Assembly (NCBI GenBank): GCA_934045905.1
Contig: OW203763.1
Coordinates: 47,423,494-47,487,493, forward strand
Length of the DNA: 64,000 bases
Source of the DNA: Leuctra nigra
Lineage: Eukaryota > Arthropoda > Insecta > Plecoptera > Leuctridae
Direction of reading: 5' to 3'
The notes under the pieces are model-generated. The model was not told the origin of the DNA. It saw only the letters and a list, made by a program, of their open reading frames with translations, and searched no databases. Of the stretch, positions 1-11,869 are shown piece by piece; the stretch's first letter is position 1, and each line of letters opens with the position of its first letter. The position numbers and the translations under genes are program-made.

Positions 1-72
1 GATACTCAGCAATATTTGTGTTTAGGATTGTACCCAGAAAAGTCTCGTAGGTAGTCATTTTGCACAAATCTA

Positions 73-660
73 GTGGAGCGGTCGCTCCACCCAGCCAAGT
101 CGTACTGTACACTCACACTTACTCAACATACTGCCTAATAACTTGAGGATACTACTCTACGTAAGCAACAACATAGCATTTTCGGCCTACTGGATCTCAA
201 CAATGGGAAATAAGCGGTCCAGCGGTGTCCTGCAGTCGGGTCGAAGACTCTACAACAAGCTGCCTCAAGAGATACACAGTCTCGTATTTATATAATAATT
301 TAAAACTGACTTTGTAATACAATATTTTTATTGTCACTACAAATAAAAAAAAATAAAAAAAATATATCAGGAATCACTGGCTGTCACCGCCACCGCCTAA
401 ACGGCTGAACCGATCGATCTGAAATTTTTACCACATGTGCACGTTTGGCGTCTGAGGTGCCTTTTTATAAAACCAACCGGAAGCCGCCATTTAGAAACAG
501 GAAGTGACGTCATATTTCGAAACCGGCTAAACCGATCGGAACGAAACTAGCGTCAAACAATTCAGACGGTCATGTATATGAAAAAACAATAGTCTAAAAA
601 GAAATAAACTATTACCGAAACGGGAAGTGACGTCATAAAAGTGAAGATTCAGACTTTAAG
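73..660 (+). repeat. Dispersed ETS/CRE-rich repeat, copy A
   Basis: It starts with an 18-bp hairpin (gtggagcg-gt-cgctccac, 73-90) followed by ccagccaagtcgta. It continues with a block that recurs at 46.7-48.0 kb (minus) and 52.3-53.7 kb (plus): cctaaacggctgaaccgatc, a short AT-rich stretch, and ggaagtgacgtcat near 503 and 626. There is no coding capacity. The hairpin followed by CTAGAT, when read on the minus strand, is reminiscent of a Helitron/Helentron-type end, but I could not establish the class. Confidence 0.7.
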
Positions 661-2115
661 GTAGGGGGAGCCCCTGTAACGGTACTTTCCGCAATTTTTG
701 ACTCATTCGGTCTTCGACCGTTCCAGAGAGAGGTCACGTTTCTCATTGCTCTGATCAAATATTACTTCTTTCGTCGAGCAGGGAGGAAGGGTTGCTTGAG
801 CTGGCTATTGTCCGGCCGAGATCCTAATCTCTAGACTTGACAGCAACTCGATGAGCGGAAGAGAACAATGCCTGAGCGACCCTTTCCCTTTACCTGCTCT
901 AATGACACAACTTATTGACAATTGCCGTACTGATATTATTACGCAGTAGACCTACGTGAAAATTGCGTGTTTTTAACAATTTAGAATACTAATTACAACA
1001 TACCTCACTTTTTAAAATGGAATTTTAGTGCAATTTTAACTGATGTTATTGTTAATGCTTAGAAACTCTTACAGACATGATGAAATATTTGGGTTTCATT
1101 CATTTTTAGGATATTTCGTTATGTTTAAATTATTTAGGTTTGGCATAATACCAAATAAAATTATTCAATTGATTTTAAGTATCTAATTTTCTGTGACGCA
1201 AATTTAGTCCGATATTAGTTAATGTGGCCTTATAGTAATACCGGCCCTTATCCAACAAAATGTATGTGAATAATCAAGAATGTATTGACAAAGAATGTGT
1301 GAAGCTGAAGCCCAATATAATACTACCTCGTACTCGAAGGAGTGAGTTCATTTATTTTTTAGATCGTTTTAATTAATCCGATGTTTGGACAGTAGGTACT
1401 TACATCAACTACCATCATGGTAAACAAAATTTGGATTATATAAAAACGATTATCCACGGAAATCCAAATTCACTAAAAGACAATTAACAAAATAGTTATG
1501 CATTCAAATTATAATTGGTATTTCATGGGATATTTCATCCTCTTTTAAATATTCAAATTCCAATGAATTGTAAAAATACAAAAGTATTTCGTAAAACTCA
1601 TGCGTTCTTTTAAAAGACAAAATTAGACAAAAGTCATCTGATTAGTGATTTCTAACATTTCTTATGCACATTAGAGGGAGTTACTGGGAAAGTTAGAAGC
1701 AAGAGGGACAAACACGGGAAAATCCCTGAAGTTCATGTCGCCTGAACTGGGGTAGTTTGCTACGTGTAATCGTGAAATGCAGTGAAATTCATTCACTTGC
1801 AGATATTGCTTCTTAGTGAACAGTCGCAGTGATCTGAATATAGCCAAGTTTGAGTGTCATTGGAGTGTCTTTATAATTTTGCTTGATTGACAAGAGAGAT
1901 ATGTTTAGTGTTTAGAGTTTCTGTTTTTACGTAGTATTCAAGTAGACGGGCGAGTGATTTTAGTGCGTTGAGTGCCGTCTGCGTTTACATTTTTCTCGTG
2001 TATAAAATAAAGAAAAAGCTTTCTATTAAATAAGTTATAAGAGGGACTGGAGTACCTTTCAGTGTAAGATTTATTTTTTGTTCTTGTATTTGTATTTATT
2101 TCGTACCTATATAAA
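661..2115. other. AT-rich upstream region, nothing coding seen
   Basis: No reading frame with recognisable protein character and no repeat pair was found here. It presumably holds the promoter and 5' UTR of the MULE-YqaJ gene. Confidence 0.4.
2001..2008 (+). promoter_or_regulatory. Possible TATA box upstream of the MULE-YqaJ gene
   Basis: TATAAAAT occurs about 115 bp upstream of the chosen ATG at 2116, and an arthropod-type TCAGT initiator-like pentamer lies near 2059. The spacing is not the classical 30 bp and the region is AT-rich, so this is a weak candidate only. Confidence 0.2.
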
Positions 2116-5100
2116 ATGCGCACCTATAAGACAAGTCGTAAGCGAAACAAACGATCGATGATAAGTCGTCGGCTGGCTGCCAAAAGGAAGGCAGAGAATA
2201 ATCCCGAAGATACGGAGTAAGTGTAAAAAATTTACTATCATTAGTACATTTTAATGGCGATTTATAATGATACATAATATTTATTTGTTATTTTTATATT
2301 GATGTCCTACTGTAGGTCCATTTCCTATGAAGCTATAAAGCTTATCAACACTCGATTATAATTTTGAAATATCTACATCTTTCACTCTTTGCCAATGGAA
2401 AAGGCCGGCTTTTCGTCTTGCTCTGGCTAGTATAGAAAATGTTGTAGCTCGCCATCTCAAAATTACAGTTTTACACAATCGCACTATTCGACTAGAAATA
2501 ATATTCTGGACGTTTTTACTTTTACTATAGTTTTGAATACTTTAGGTATATTGATTCCAGCAATAATGCTCCAAAATAATAATTTTTATTGAGAGGGCGT
2601 ACTGAATTTGATAATGTTATTATAACTTATAAGTACCATGCGTTTTCATTTACTTTTTAATGTTACTGTACAGGAGCTTATTAGATGCACTTCTGGGTGA
2701 ACCAAGTACCAGCACCGGCCACAATGATAATATCTACTGCACACCACCGAAGAGAAGGTCAGTGAGATTTAATTAATTGCAATTAGTTGATATGTGAACG
2801 GTGTCTCACAAAGTGTGTTATTTAAATGATCGATATAATGAAAATGCAATATTTTAATACAAAATTTGGTTTAGTTGTTGAAAAAGCAAAGCGATAGCTA
2901 CTCATTTCGACACTTTTGACTCTGTTCTCAAATTTTTTGCTCTAGGAATTTTCTGCGGGACCAAATGAGATATTCACTTTTGTATTGCATGTACTGGCTC
3001 ATCAACCCTTTATACACTAAAAAAGTGTAAAGCTTATTATTAACTTATTTATTCAATTATTATTACTTAATAAATAATTTGAAAATAATTCGTTTTATAA
3101 TGCAGGTTTCAGCAGACTCGTACTATGTCCGCCGTGAATAGCTCAGAATTAGCTGAAGTTCCAATGACGTCATCGCCGCAGACCTCACCGTTAGTACACT
3201 CTCTAACATACATCTCGATCATTCAATTTGTTAGCAATTTTTTTATTGAAACATTTGATGGGAACTATCTTATTATGTATTCAGGGAAAATGAAGGCATG
3301 GTTGAGCAAACTATGCATCTTCCACCGCTCGTCATTGTCACGGATAAACCCGATGGAGAGTCCGTCATGAACGTGATTCCTGGCCGTCGCGTCGTCGATC
3401 TCTTCCACGTTGCGCAACAATTTGCAGAATTTGAAAAGGTGAAACGAATCCACTCTACGCAATGCACTTATGGCGCTTTCTTGATATCACGAGAAGAAAG
3501 GAATGGGCTACATTCCACCCTGATATATCAATGCAACATGTGCGAAAAGCAGTTCCTGATCAAAACCGATGCGACGGAAAATGGAGTAAACGATGCAGCG
3601 GTGTGGGGCTCGCTTTCTGTGGGCATTGGAAGGGCGCAGTTAGAGGAGCTCTTGGGCGTCATGGATGTACCCATCATGACGGCCAAGAAGTTCAGGGGAC
3701 ATGAAGAGAAAATCGGACAGGTAAAAATTTATTCAAATATCTGGATTGTAGTGGAAACAAGTACATGTCACCCTCCTTCCCCTTCCATGAATTTACGTTA
3801 GTTTAGCCGGGCTCCCTCTCGACTGGTATCTTTGGAAAAAAATGTTTGAATGAGGTGGGGGCGAATGGAACTAATTTCCTTGATTGTACATACCTAGATA
3901 AGGTCATTTGAAATTATTAATAATTGAATTAAATAACAAATACTTAATATCTGTGACGTTTCAGCTGACTAATCGGCTTTCATGAGGCAATGACAGGACA
4001 AGACAACAATGTAAAGTAACAGTTTCAATTTTTGTCTTGTTGTCCTGTCATTGCCTGATAAAAGCGGATATAAGTCAGCTGAAACGTGGCAGATATTTAA
4101 TATTTATCAGTAATTCATTTTTAAAATACTATGGGATCTAATAGCTTGCATGAAAATATTATTATTTATTGAAATTTCTTTTTTGTACATCGTACAAGAA
4201 TTGGACAAAACATTTAACCGAAAAAATGAAAAAGCACGGAGAAGAAGAACTGCGTCTGGCAAAATTGCACGGGGACTACTTGGATGGCGTTCCATACGTA
4301 ACTGTCATCGTGGATGGAGGATGGAGTAAGAGATCATACAAGCACGGCTACAATGCAGCGTCTGGTGTTGTAAGTAGCCTTTAAAAACCTTTAAAAACCA
4401 AGACACATATCCCTCTATGTTTTCGATTATGTTTCTATAACGTTCCACGCATATTATTGAGCGAGCGACTACTTTTGACGCTTTTGGCACGGATGTTTGT
4501 TTTTGTTTGTTTGTTTTTTGTCTGTCTCTGCTCGTACAGGTCGCACCGTATATGTGATCGAACTAAATTGTGTACACTTGTAAAGACCACCTCTGAAATG
4601 TGCATGCTAAAATTTGAACAAAATTTTCCGATTGGTTCAAAAATGAAAGTGGCCTGTAGCTCACACAGTTTGACTTATCAAATTAAAAATGTTGAAATTT
4701 GTTGAGGCCATTGCGCGTATTGTTTGTGGTCTATGGTCGTATAGTAATATTAGAACTTATCGAAATTAATTTCATTTCAGGCTTGTATTATCGGTGCCCG
4801 AACAAAAAAGCTATTATATTTAGCTGTAAAAAACAAATACTGCTATGCTTGTGCTCGGCGAGATAATGAAGCAGAACAGGTGCCTCATGTGTGCTTCAAA
4901 AACTACTGTGGTTCATCTACAGGAATGGAACAGGAAATAATTGTAGAAGGCTTCTGTTCGAGCATTGAGGAACACGGGGTTATGTACAGATATATGGTGG
5001 GCGACGGAGACTCCTCGGTATTTGCCCGAGTTCGACAAAATGTACCATATGGAAGGTACGTTGAGAAGCGTGAGTGCGCCAATCATGTGATCAGGTGCTA

Positions 5101-7268
5101 TAAAGATAATTTGTATGCACTGTGCAAAAACAAAGGTTTCGGAATTGCCGCAAGAAAAGTAATCAAGCCTCTTATTGACCGCCTTTGCAAGGGTTCACGT
5201 TCTGCAATTCGCTATTGCGAGGGTAATGCCCAAAAACTTAGAGCGGATATCATCAACGCCCCATACCACGTGTTGGGTAAACACTCGCAATGCGGGGACT
5301 TCTGCAAAAGAAACAACAGAAACGAAGTTGATTACGTTCCAATCATAGAAAAATCTAACATTTGGCCTGAAGTAAGTATTCAACAAAGTAAATTATATTT
5401 TTCTATTCGTGCTAAAGTTCAATGTAAAACTAAAAAAAAAATTATTTTTCACTCATTTAGATGAAAAAGCTTTTTCTGGGCTTAGCTGGAAAAGCTGAGG
5501 TCCTCAAGGACAATCTTACAACCAACCAGGCAGAAAGGTTAATGGGTTGCGTGGCAAAGTTTGTGGGTGGCAAAAGAGTCAATTTTTCTACCGGGAAGGG
5601 GTATCAGCATCGCTCAATGGGGGCGGGCCTTTCACATTCTGGGGGCCCAAGTTGGCATCTAAGCCCTTGGAGACGCATGACAACGAAGAGCCCTGGACCC
5701 GTCTTCAAGACGATGGTGACGAGGCGGAAGGTCAGCTTGATATCAAGAAACCTGAACTTCGAGAAAGAGGGCCCACATCGGCGTCGTCGCAAGCCTGCGG
5801 AGGCAGCGGAGGCAGATTTTGACTACGGCCCAAATGCTGCTGTCCCGGACATCGATGACGCAGAACTTGAGCGTCTCATGAAAGAGAAGCTTGACAAGCT
5901 GCACGCTCAAGTTGCTACTTTGGAGCTCATGCATGCCGTGGAGAGAGGAACAGTGAAGCAACGAGAGAATGAAAAGTGGGTAAACGCAAGAAAAGACAGA
6001 TTAACTGCGTCAAAATTTGGCGCTGTATGTAATCGGCGCCCTTACACTCCATGCCACAACTTGGTGAGTTCAATAATACACGTTTTCCTTTGGAGACAGA
6101 AGCAAAAACAAATGTTTACTTCTTCTAATAATCAAAATTGCTTTTGTTTACTACTCCCATATACCATGATTGCTATTACTCTTATACATAAAGTCGAATG
6201 TCTGTTTGGGTGGGTGTGTGGGTGGATGTGTGTATGTATAGGTGTGGAAGGGTTGCTGCTCCCCCCACCAGACCGAGCAACGCCGGGCGGGTCAGTTAGT
6301 ATTATCAGTTTATCACCTTAAAAGTCATAATGCTGACATCTAATCCATCCATAGGTGAAGGATCTTGTATATCCAAAACCAATACATTCCCGGGCTATAC
6401 AATATGGCATTGACAATGAGAGGACTGCAATAGAAGATTATGAAAAACTTCATGGTGTGATAGTGGAAGAAGCCGGCATCTTCATTCGCCCTGAGTTGCC
6501 ATATCTCGGCGCAAGCCCTGATGGGTTGATTGGCAGTGATGGACTCATCGAAGTCAAATGCTTGTACTCTCTCGGAACTGAAACGATCAGATCTGCACTC
6601 GACTCGTCAAAAAAAAACCTTTGTGTAAAATTAGAAGACAATGAACTTGAAATTAAAAAGCGCCATAACTACCATTTCCAAATCCAGGGACAGCTGCATT
6701 TAGCGGATCGGCAGTTTTGCGATTTAATTTTGTGGTGTGAAGCTGGATTAGAGGTTCGATTGCACAAATTACTAATAAGAAATTGATTCTGATTTTACGC
6801 CATTACTACCATAGTTATTATTGACTTATCAATTCAATCACAAAATCAACTCTTTGTACTATTTTTAGGTGGTGAGAATTGAACGAGATAGGGAAATGTG
6901 GGAATCTGAGATGCTACCTAAGCTGAGTATGTTTTACATGAATTGCATGCTGCCAGAAATAGTAAATGGCCGTGTGCACAGAGGCATGCAAGTTCGAGAG
7001 CCGGCATACATTGCAACAGAGATTGCCAAACGTGCAGCCGCCGCAAAGGTAACAACTAGGGAAAAAACAACTCACAGGAAGAAAACAACTCACAGGAAGA
7101 AAACAACATCTAAGAAGAATGCGAAAAAAGGTTCAAAGAAAGGTGGGGTATATTATTGTATTTATTGTTGTTACATGTGAAACAATTTTATGTGAATTCA
7201 TTTTATAATGCCGAATGTGTGTTTATTTTCCAGCTACTCAAGTTCCTCAAGAATCAGATGAAGACTGA
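2116..7268 (+). CDS. Mutator-like transposase fused to YqaJ-type nuclease, ten exons, intact
   Basis: A ten-exon model joins without any stop: 2116-2216, 2674-2757, 3106-3189, 3285-3720, 4199-4369, 4781-5371, 5461-6063, 6355-6753, 6869-7142 and 7234-7268. It gives 2778 nt (925 aa plus stop). Every intron is GT-AG, mostly with strong donors (GTAAGT, GTGAGT), and reading phases match at every junction. Residues 1-90 are basic and low complexity. Residues about 100-570 form a Mutator-like transposase core with VDGGWSKRSY (D at about 274), YCYAC, GDGDSS (D at about 367) and ECANH, followed by a conserved GGKRVNF segment. Residues about 665-860 resemble the YqaJ/lambda-exonuclease fold: RLTASKFGAVC, YGIDNE, then ASPDG (D about 746), IEVKC (E about 756, K about 758) and a QGQLH motif. 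The tail is Lys/Thr rich and ends in an acidic stretch. Transposase plus YqaJ in one chain is seen in uncharacterised animal proteins; the biochemical role is unknown. No flanking TIRs were seen, and a gap hides the right flank, so mobile element or domesticated gene remains open. Confidence 0.85.
3943..4104. mobile_element. Short hairpin MITE inside intron 4 of the MULE-YqaJ gene
   Basis: Two arms of about 65 bp are inverted copies: gtttcagctgac and gaggcaatgacaggacaa on the left match ttgtcctgtcattgcc and gtcagctgaaacg on the right. A diverged half-copy (gtttcagccgactcg) lies at 42880-42925. It is non-coding and lies wholly within the 3721-4198 intron. Confidence 0.65.
4455..4706 (+). mobile_element. 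Helitron-like non-autonomous element, 5' fragment
   Basis: Shares gagcgagcgact, cttttggcac, gtttgtttgtttttt and downstream text with the copies at 29105-30454, 43300-44040 and (minus) 56280-57430. It sits in intron 5 (4370-4780) of the MULE-YqaJ gene. The 3' hairpin end is missing. Confidence 0.5.
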
Positions 7269-7444
7269 CCCCCCCCCCCCCTGAGATTCTTAGTAAACTG
7301 TCCCCCACCCCACAAGTACTTCAGAAAAATGCCCCTCCCACTTCCGAGATGTTCAGGGAACTCCTTCTTCACACCCGCCGCAAGAACCCCTCCGCGAAGT
7401 TCTTGTTAAATAATTATTCTGTAATTATAACTTCAAATTATGAC

Positions 7445-7450
7445 AATAAA
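7445..7450 (+). terminator. Poly(A) signal of the MULE-YqaJ gene
   Basis: A canonical AATAAA lies about 180 bp downstream of the stop at 7266-7268. The intervening 3' UTR is C-rich just after the stop, with a run of C from about 7269. The cleavage site is not known. Confidence 0.5.
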
Positions 7451-7534
7451 ATGTACGTTTATAAACACATTTGGTTTGTTTGTACCTCCATCCCACCACA
7501 GACGGTCTTGTAATAATCGCGAATACATCTGATA

Positions 7535-7734
7535 NNNNNNNNNNNNNNNNNNNNNNNNNNNNNNNNNNNNNNNNNNNNNNNNNNNNNNNNNNNNNNNNNN
7601 NNNNNNNNNNNNNNNNNNNNNNNNNNNNNNNNNNNNNNNNNNNNNNNNNNNNNNNNNNNNNNNNNNNNNNNNNNNNNNNNNNNNNNNNNNNNNNNNNNNN
7701 NNNNNNNNNNNNNNNNNNNNNNNNNNNNNNNNNN
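7535..7734. other. Assembly gap (200 N)
   Basis: A run of exactly 200 N, the usual scaffolding placeholder, so its true length is unknown. ORFs drawn across it are meaningless. Confidence 0.99.
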
Positions 7735-7782
7735 CATGTTCTGTGCTCGCTCATCAACGCGTTACACTGAGCGTTTTCCTAG
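7735..7782 (+). mobile_element. Helitron-like 3' terminus
   Basis: Right after the gap is cgctca-tcaacgcgttacac-tgagcg (6-bp stem, 14-nt loop) followed by ttttc and CTAG, with host T next. Hairpin plus CTRR plus T is the canonical 3' end of Helitrons. The body is hidden in the gap. Confidence 0.65.
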
Positions 7783-7992
7783 TAATAATATTAATATTGC
7801 TAATTTGCTTGCATAGATATAATAGCATATTAATGAACTATGTGTTGCTATTAGTTGATAGAAAGAAAAAAATTAGTAATACGCGTGAATTCGACATTTA
7901 AATTTGAATTATCTTATATTTCGTATGAAGCGTGCGAATTGAAGACATGTGCAAGTCTCGAAATCAGTAAGGCTGCGGAGTTGGAAAATCTC

Positions 7993-8960
7993 GGGTGCAT
8001 TAACTTAGCCCAGCCACAAAATGATATCAAAAAACGAAAAAGATAGTCGTTAGGTGCTCGTTTTGTGCTGAAATGTGCCGTAAAAAAATCGTTTTGAGCT
8101 GTCACCGTTTTGAGTGAATGTTAATTTTTAAGTGGCTGGGCTAAGTTAATGCAAAATCAAGCAAAAAAATAAAAACTTCGTATTAGTTAATTTTCTTGCA
8201 CTGTCCGAATTGTGCTCGTTTTGTGCTGATTTGTGCCGTTGAGAAATCGTTTTGAGCTCATACCGTTTCAAAGTTATCGCCCGTTTTAAATAGCTGGGCT
8301 AAGTTAATGCTAGCCCAGCCACATTCAAATAATCAAACCAAAATAGGCATGCGTTTTGTGCTCGTTTTGTGCTGATTTGTGCCGTTGAGTAATCGTTTTG
8401 AGCTCATCCCGTTCCAAAGTTATCGCCCGTTTTAAATGGCTGGGCTAAGTTAATGCTAGCCCAGTCACATTCAAATAATCAAACCAAAATAGGCATGCGT
8501 TTTGTGCTCGTTTTGTGCTGATTTGTGCCGTTGAGTAATCGTTTTGAGCTCATCCCGTTCCAAAGTTATCGCCCGTTTTAAATGGCTGGGCTAAGTTAAT
8601 GCTAGCCCAGCCACATTCAAATAATCAAACCAAAATAGGCATGCGTTTTGTGCTCGTTTTGTGCTGATTTGTGCCGTTGAGTAATCGTTTTGAGCTCATC
8701 CCGTTCCAAAGTTATCGCCCGTTTTAAATGGCTGGGCTAAGTTAATGCTAGCCCAGCCACATTCAAATAATCAAACCAAAATAGGCATGCGTTTTGTGCT
8801 CGTTTTGTGCTGATTTGTGCCGTTGAGTAATCGTTTTGAGCTCATCCCGTTCCAAAGTTATCGCCCGTTTTTAAGGGCTGGTCTAGGTTTACAGTTCGAA
8901 AACGTCCATAGCTTATTATTTTCGAAAGATATCGCACGTTTTGAGTGGCTGGGGCCCGTT
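7993..8960 (+). repeat. Left arm of the foldback element (146-bp units)
   Basis: About five units; tagccc junctions at 8311, 8457, 8603 and 8749 give a period of 146 bp. The outermost unit is diverged. The units carry gttttgtgctcgttttgtgc and gttatcgcccgtttt. Confidence 0.9.
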
Positions 8961-9541
8961 TACACTTTGCAGTAGTAAATCGTTTTGAGCATCAAGTTCA
9001 AAATAGGTATGTCACCCGTTTTAGAATATAGTCCGGCAGATTGGACTAACATTTCGGCGTTTGGTGATAGAAGCATGGATTTTGGACTATTTGTCCAGAA
9101 AAATTTACAGACGCCCTATCGAAATATTGAATCGTTTGGGGGTGGCAGGAGTGCAAACTTTAGAGGCTGAAAATGGCTAAAACATATGATTACTTTTAAA
9201 CGTAACATTTAATGTAATATTGGATTTGGAAATTTTTATTCAGAGCTGCCAACATGACTGACTTTTATCAAATCAAATCAAATGTACCATATCTTGGAAA
9301 GGCAGGGTCCATAGACGATATCACAGTAATTCAACTTGGATATTATTAGTGCCTCAACGATTTTAGTTTTAGATGATCTTGTAAGGATTTGTTTGTATCT
9401 TTGCATTGTGCGTAATTTGAAGTAATTGCCTTGCTTTTTGCGCTCTGAATATGATCTGAGTAAGTCATATTGCTATCAATGATCAATCCCTAATTCCTGG
9501 AATTTTCTGAAATGGGAATTGTGCAACCATTTATATGAATA

Positions 9542-10000
9542 TTAGGAAAACGCTCAGTGAAATGCGTTGATGAGCGAGCACGGGAACGTGCAAATTCTTG
9601 AACCGGAAATGCGTTCACAACGCACAGAAAACATATACATCCATATTGAATTGAAATATGAGCCACTCAATCAACATAAAAGTATATACTTTTCATCGAA
9701 ACATGAAAATAGCATCTAAGCACCTTGGTACATAATGGCAAATCAGATCCATGTGGCACTGGAAAACATTCATTTCGATACTTCATATCTGACAGCTATT
9801 AAAATTTTTCAGTCTATCAGGAGATAATTATTTAAATTTTGACCAATGAATGGATTTCAAAAAATAGGGTCTGCAAACAGAGAATGTTGATTTACATGTG
9901 TGCAAAATTTCAGATCGATCGGTGAAACGGTGCGACCTGTGCATCGGTTAATAGCAGAAAAGAAGATGTCCGTGCCAAAAGAGCCAAAAGGAAGCATTTC
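9542..10000 (-). mobile_element. Helitron-like non-autonomous copy inside the foldback element
   Basis: Read on the minus strand it ends in the hairpin cgctcatcaacgcatttcactgagcg then ttttc, CTAA and T, fitting CTRR-T. The body shares catccatattgaattgaaa and gatcggtgaaacggtgcgac with the copy at 56280-57430. Confidence 0.6.
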
Positions 10001-10609
10001 TTTAACAACTCGAACCAAACAAGACAATTGTCTCAAAACTCAATTCATTATTGGTCTCTAAATGAGATTTTCAGCTGTTTTTGCTTGAATCAGAAATACA
10101 GTTTGGCAAGCTCAACAATACTATTTTACAATTACAACAATTTTAAATACAATTTTTTTTAATTAATAGGTATTCACTAAGAATTGTAGAAAGTAGAAGC
10201 AAAATAGTGTATTCTATTTCTGGGAGAAAATTGTTCGGTCAAATTTTCAAAATTGTGGAAACGATATCTTCCAGGCAGCTTCCTCTTAAATAAAAATAAA
10301 TTAAGTTATACATGGCGGATTACTTTAATGCAGTTTGGCGCCCTGTGCCAAAACAATAAATGGCGACCCCCCACCCCCCACCCCCTTCATTTCAGAAATA
10401 CAATGAGGCAAATTGAAGTTTGCAAACGCAAACAATAGGGGGTCTGGTGGGATACCCCCCCCCCAGTACAATGCGTAAATGTGGCGTATAGCCCCGGAAA
10501 ATTTGGGATTTCTAGATTACATTTGGTCTCTTTTTGAGTACCAAAATGTACCTATAGTTTGGATACAATATTGAACACATATTTTTAAATTTAGGACTGT
10601 AATACTGTA

Positions 10610-11160
10610 CAGAAAAAAACACTCCGTGTAAAAAAGGCAGCCAAGTCTATTTACTTTAAAAAAATTCAACACCGAAAAGGAGTGATATCAAAAAAGGAGC
10701 CAAGTCAATGACATTTCCAAATATTTAATCGTATTTTTGAAATAAAAGAATAAACACCGAGAAATACTCTACAAAAGGACTTGGCGCATCGTTTTTTTAA
10801 AGACATCATTCTATCCTAAAAGGGGGAAAGAAATTTACAAGTAGGAACATTTTCCTCTTTCTAAAAGAGCCAGAATCTATAATTCAAGCTACTTTTAGTA
10901 ATAGCTATTTTATAGTTTTGTCAATGGCGATAGAAGAAAGATTAATGTAAGGATGGAAGAATTAAATAACAATTGGAAGTGGGCTCATACATACTCTTGC
11001 AGTACTGTTAATATGGTGATATTAGAAGGGTCTTTTCATAATTTGATCTTGACTGAAGGAAATCATGAAACGTTGTCAAATAATGACTAACTATCTATGG
11101 AACACTAATATATATTTTGAAGTGTCAAGTGTATGAAGTTAAATTTTTTAATAGAAATTT
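10610..11160 (-). mobile_element. Truncated copy of the 53.8-kb TIR element
   Basis: Starts exactly at the TIR end (cagaaaaaaacactccgtg). It matches the reverse complement of 54873 down to about 54330, including gatgcgccaagtc and tcaatggcgatagaagaaag, and then stops. It is flanked by identical 23-bp direct repeats (10587-10609 and 11161-11183) that begin aaatttaggactg. Confidence 0.75.
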
Positions 11161-11869
11161 AAATTTAGGACTGTAATACTGTATATTCATTGCTAAAACA
11201 ACCTATGACATTAAATATCAACATGACATGATAATGAATACAATAATATTTTTACTTTAGGTATACACTATCAATATTACACATTTTGACACCCCTCCAG
11301 GTGCCCTTTAGGCACTCCCTCGAGCTTGGCGACCTGTGCGGAGACACTGGTCGCACACCCCTAAAACCGGTCCTAAATGTTTGCCTAAACTAATTTACAA
11401 TTTTTTACCTGCTGTAGAGTGAAAAAAAAACCAACACCTTTTTTTCACTAAATAAAGATTATTATTATTTTAAATAATTGTTAGAATCACGTCAGTTAGC
11501 TCTCCTGATAGGTAGCGACAATGTGTATTTAAAGTTGCAATATTATCCTGAAATGTTCCAACTCCCAAACAATTCCATTAATTACCATTAAGTTCCATTA
11601 ATTATTATCTTAATATACCTATGGGCAGTCGATTATGGCTAGTCGGTTGCGGGAAAGAAGGCCCATGATATAGATTATTGATGTTTTGTTCATCTCCTGA
11701 CACAATATATTGTAAACAGGAACTGATCAAATTAAAATAATATACCTACCATTGATCATCGTTAGTAACAATTATATTTATTGAAATTACGAAATTAGAT
11801 TTGAGTATAACTTCGCTTGATTCAAAACTATATGTAGTTTTGGTTTGATTACATTTTAATGTGGCCCGT

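Noticed and set aside
6355..7142. Viral recombinase insertion (because of the YqaJ domain)
   Set aside because: The nuclease domain is continuous with a transposase core across spliced introns; this fusion is typical of animal genomes and needs no viral source.
7425..7770. ORFs across the first gap
   Set aside because: They consist mainly of N-derived X residues; the same holds for the ORF at 45313-45555.
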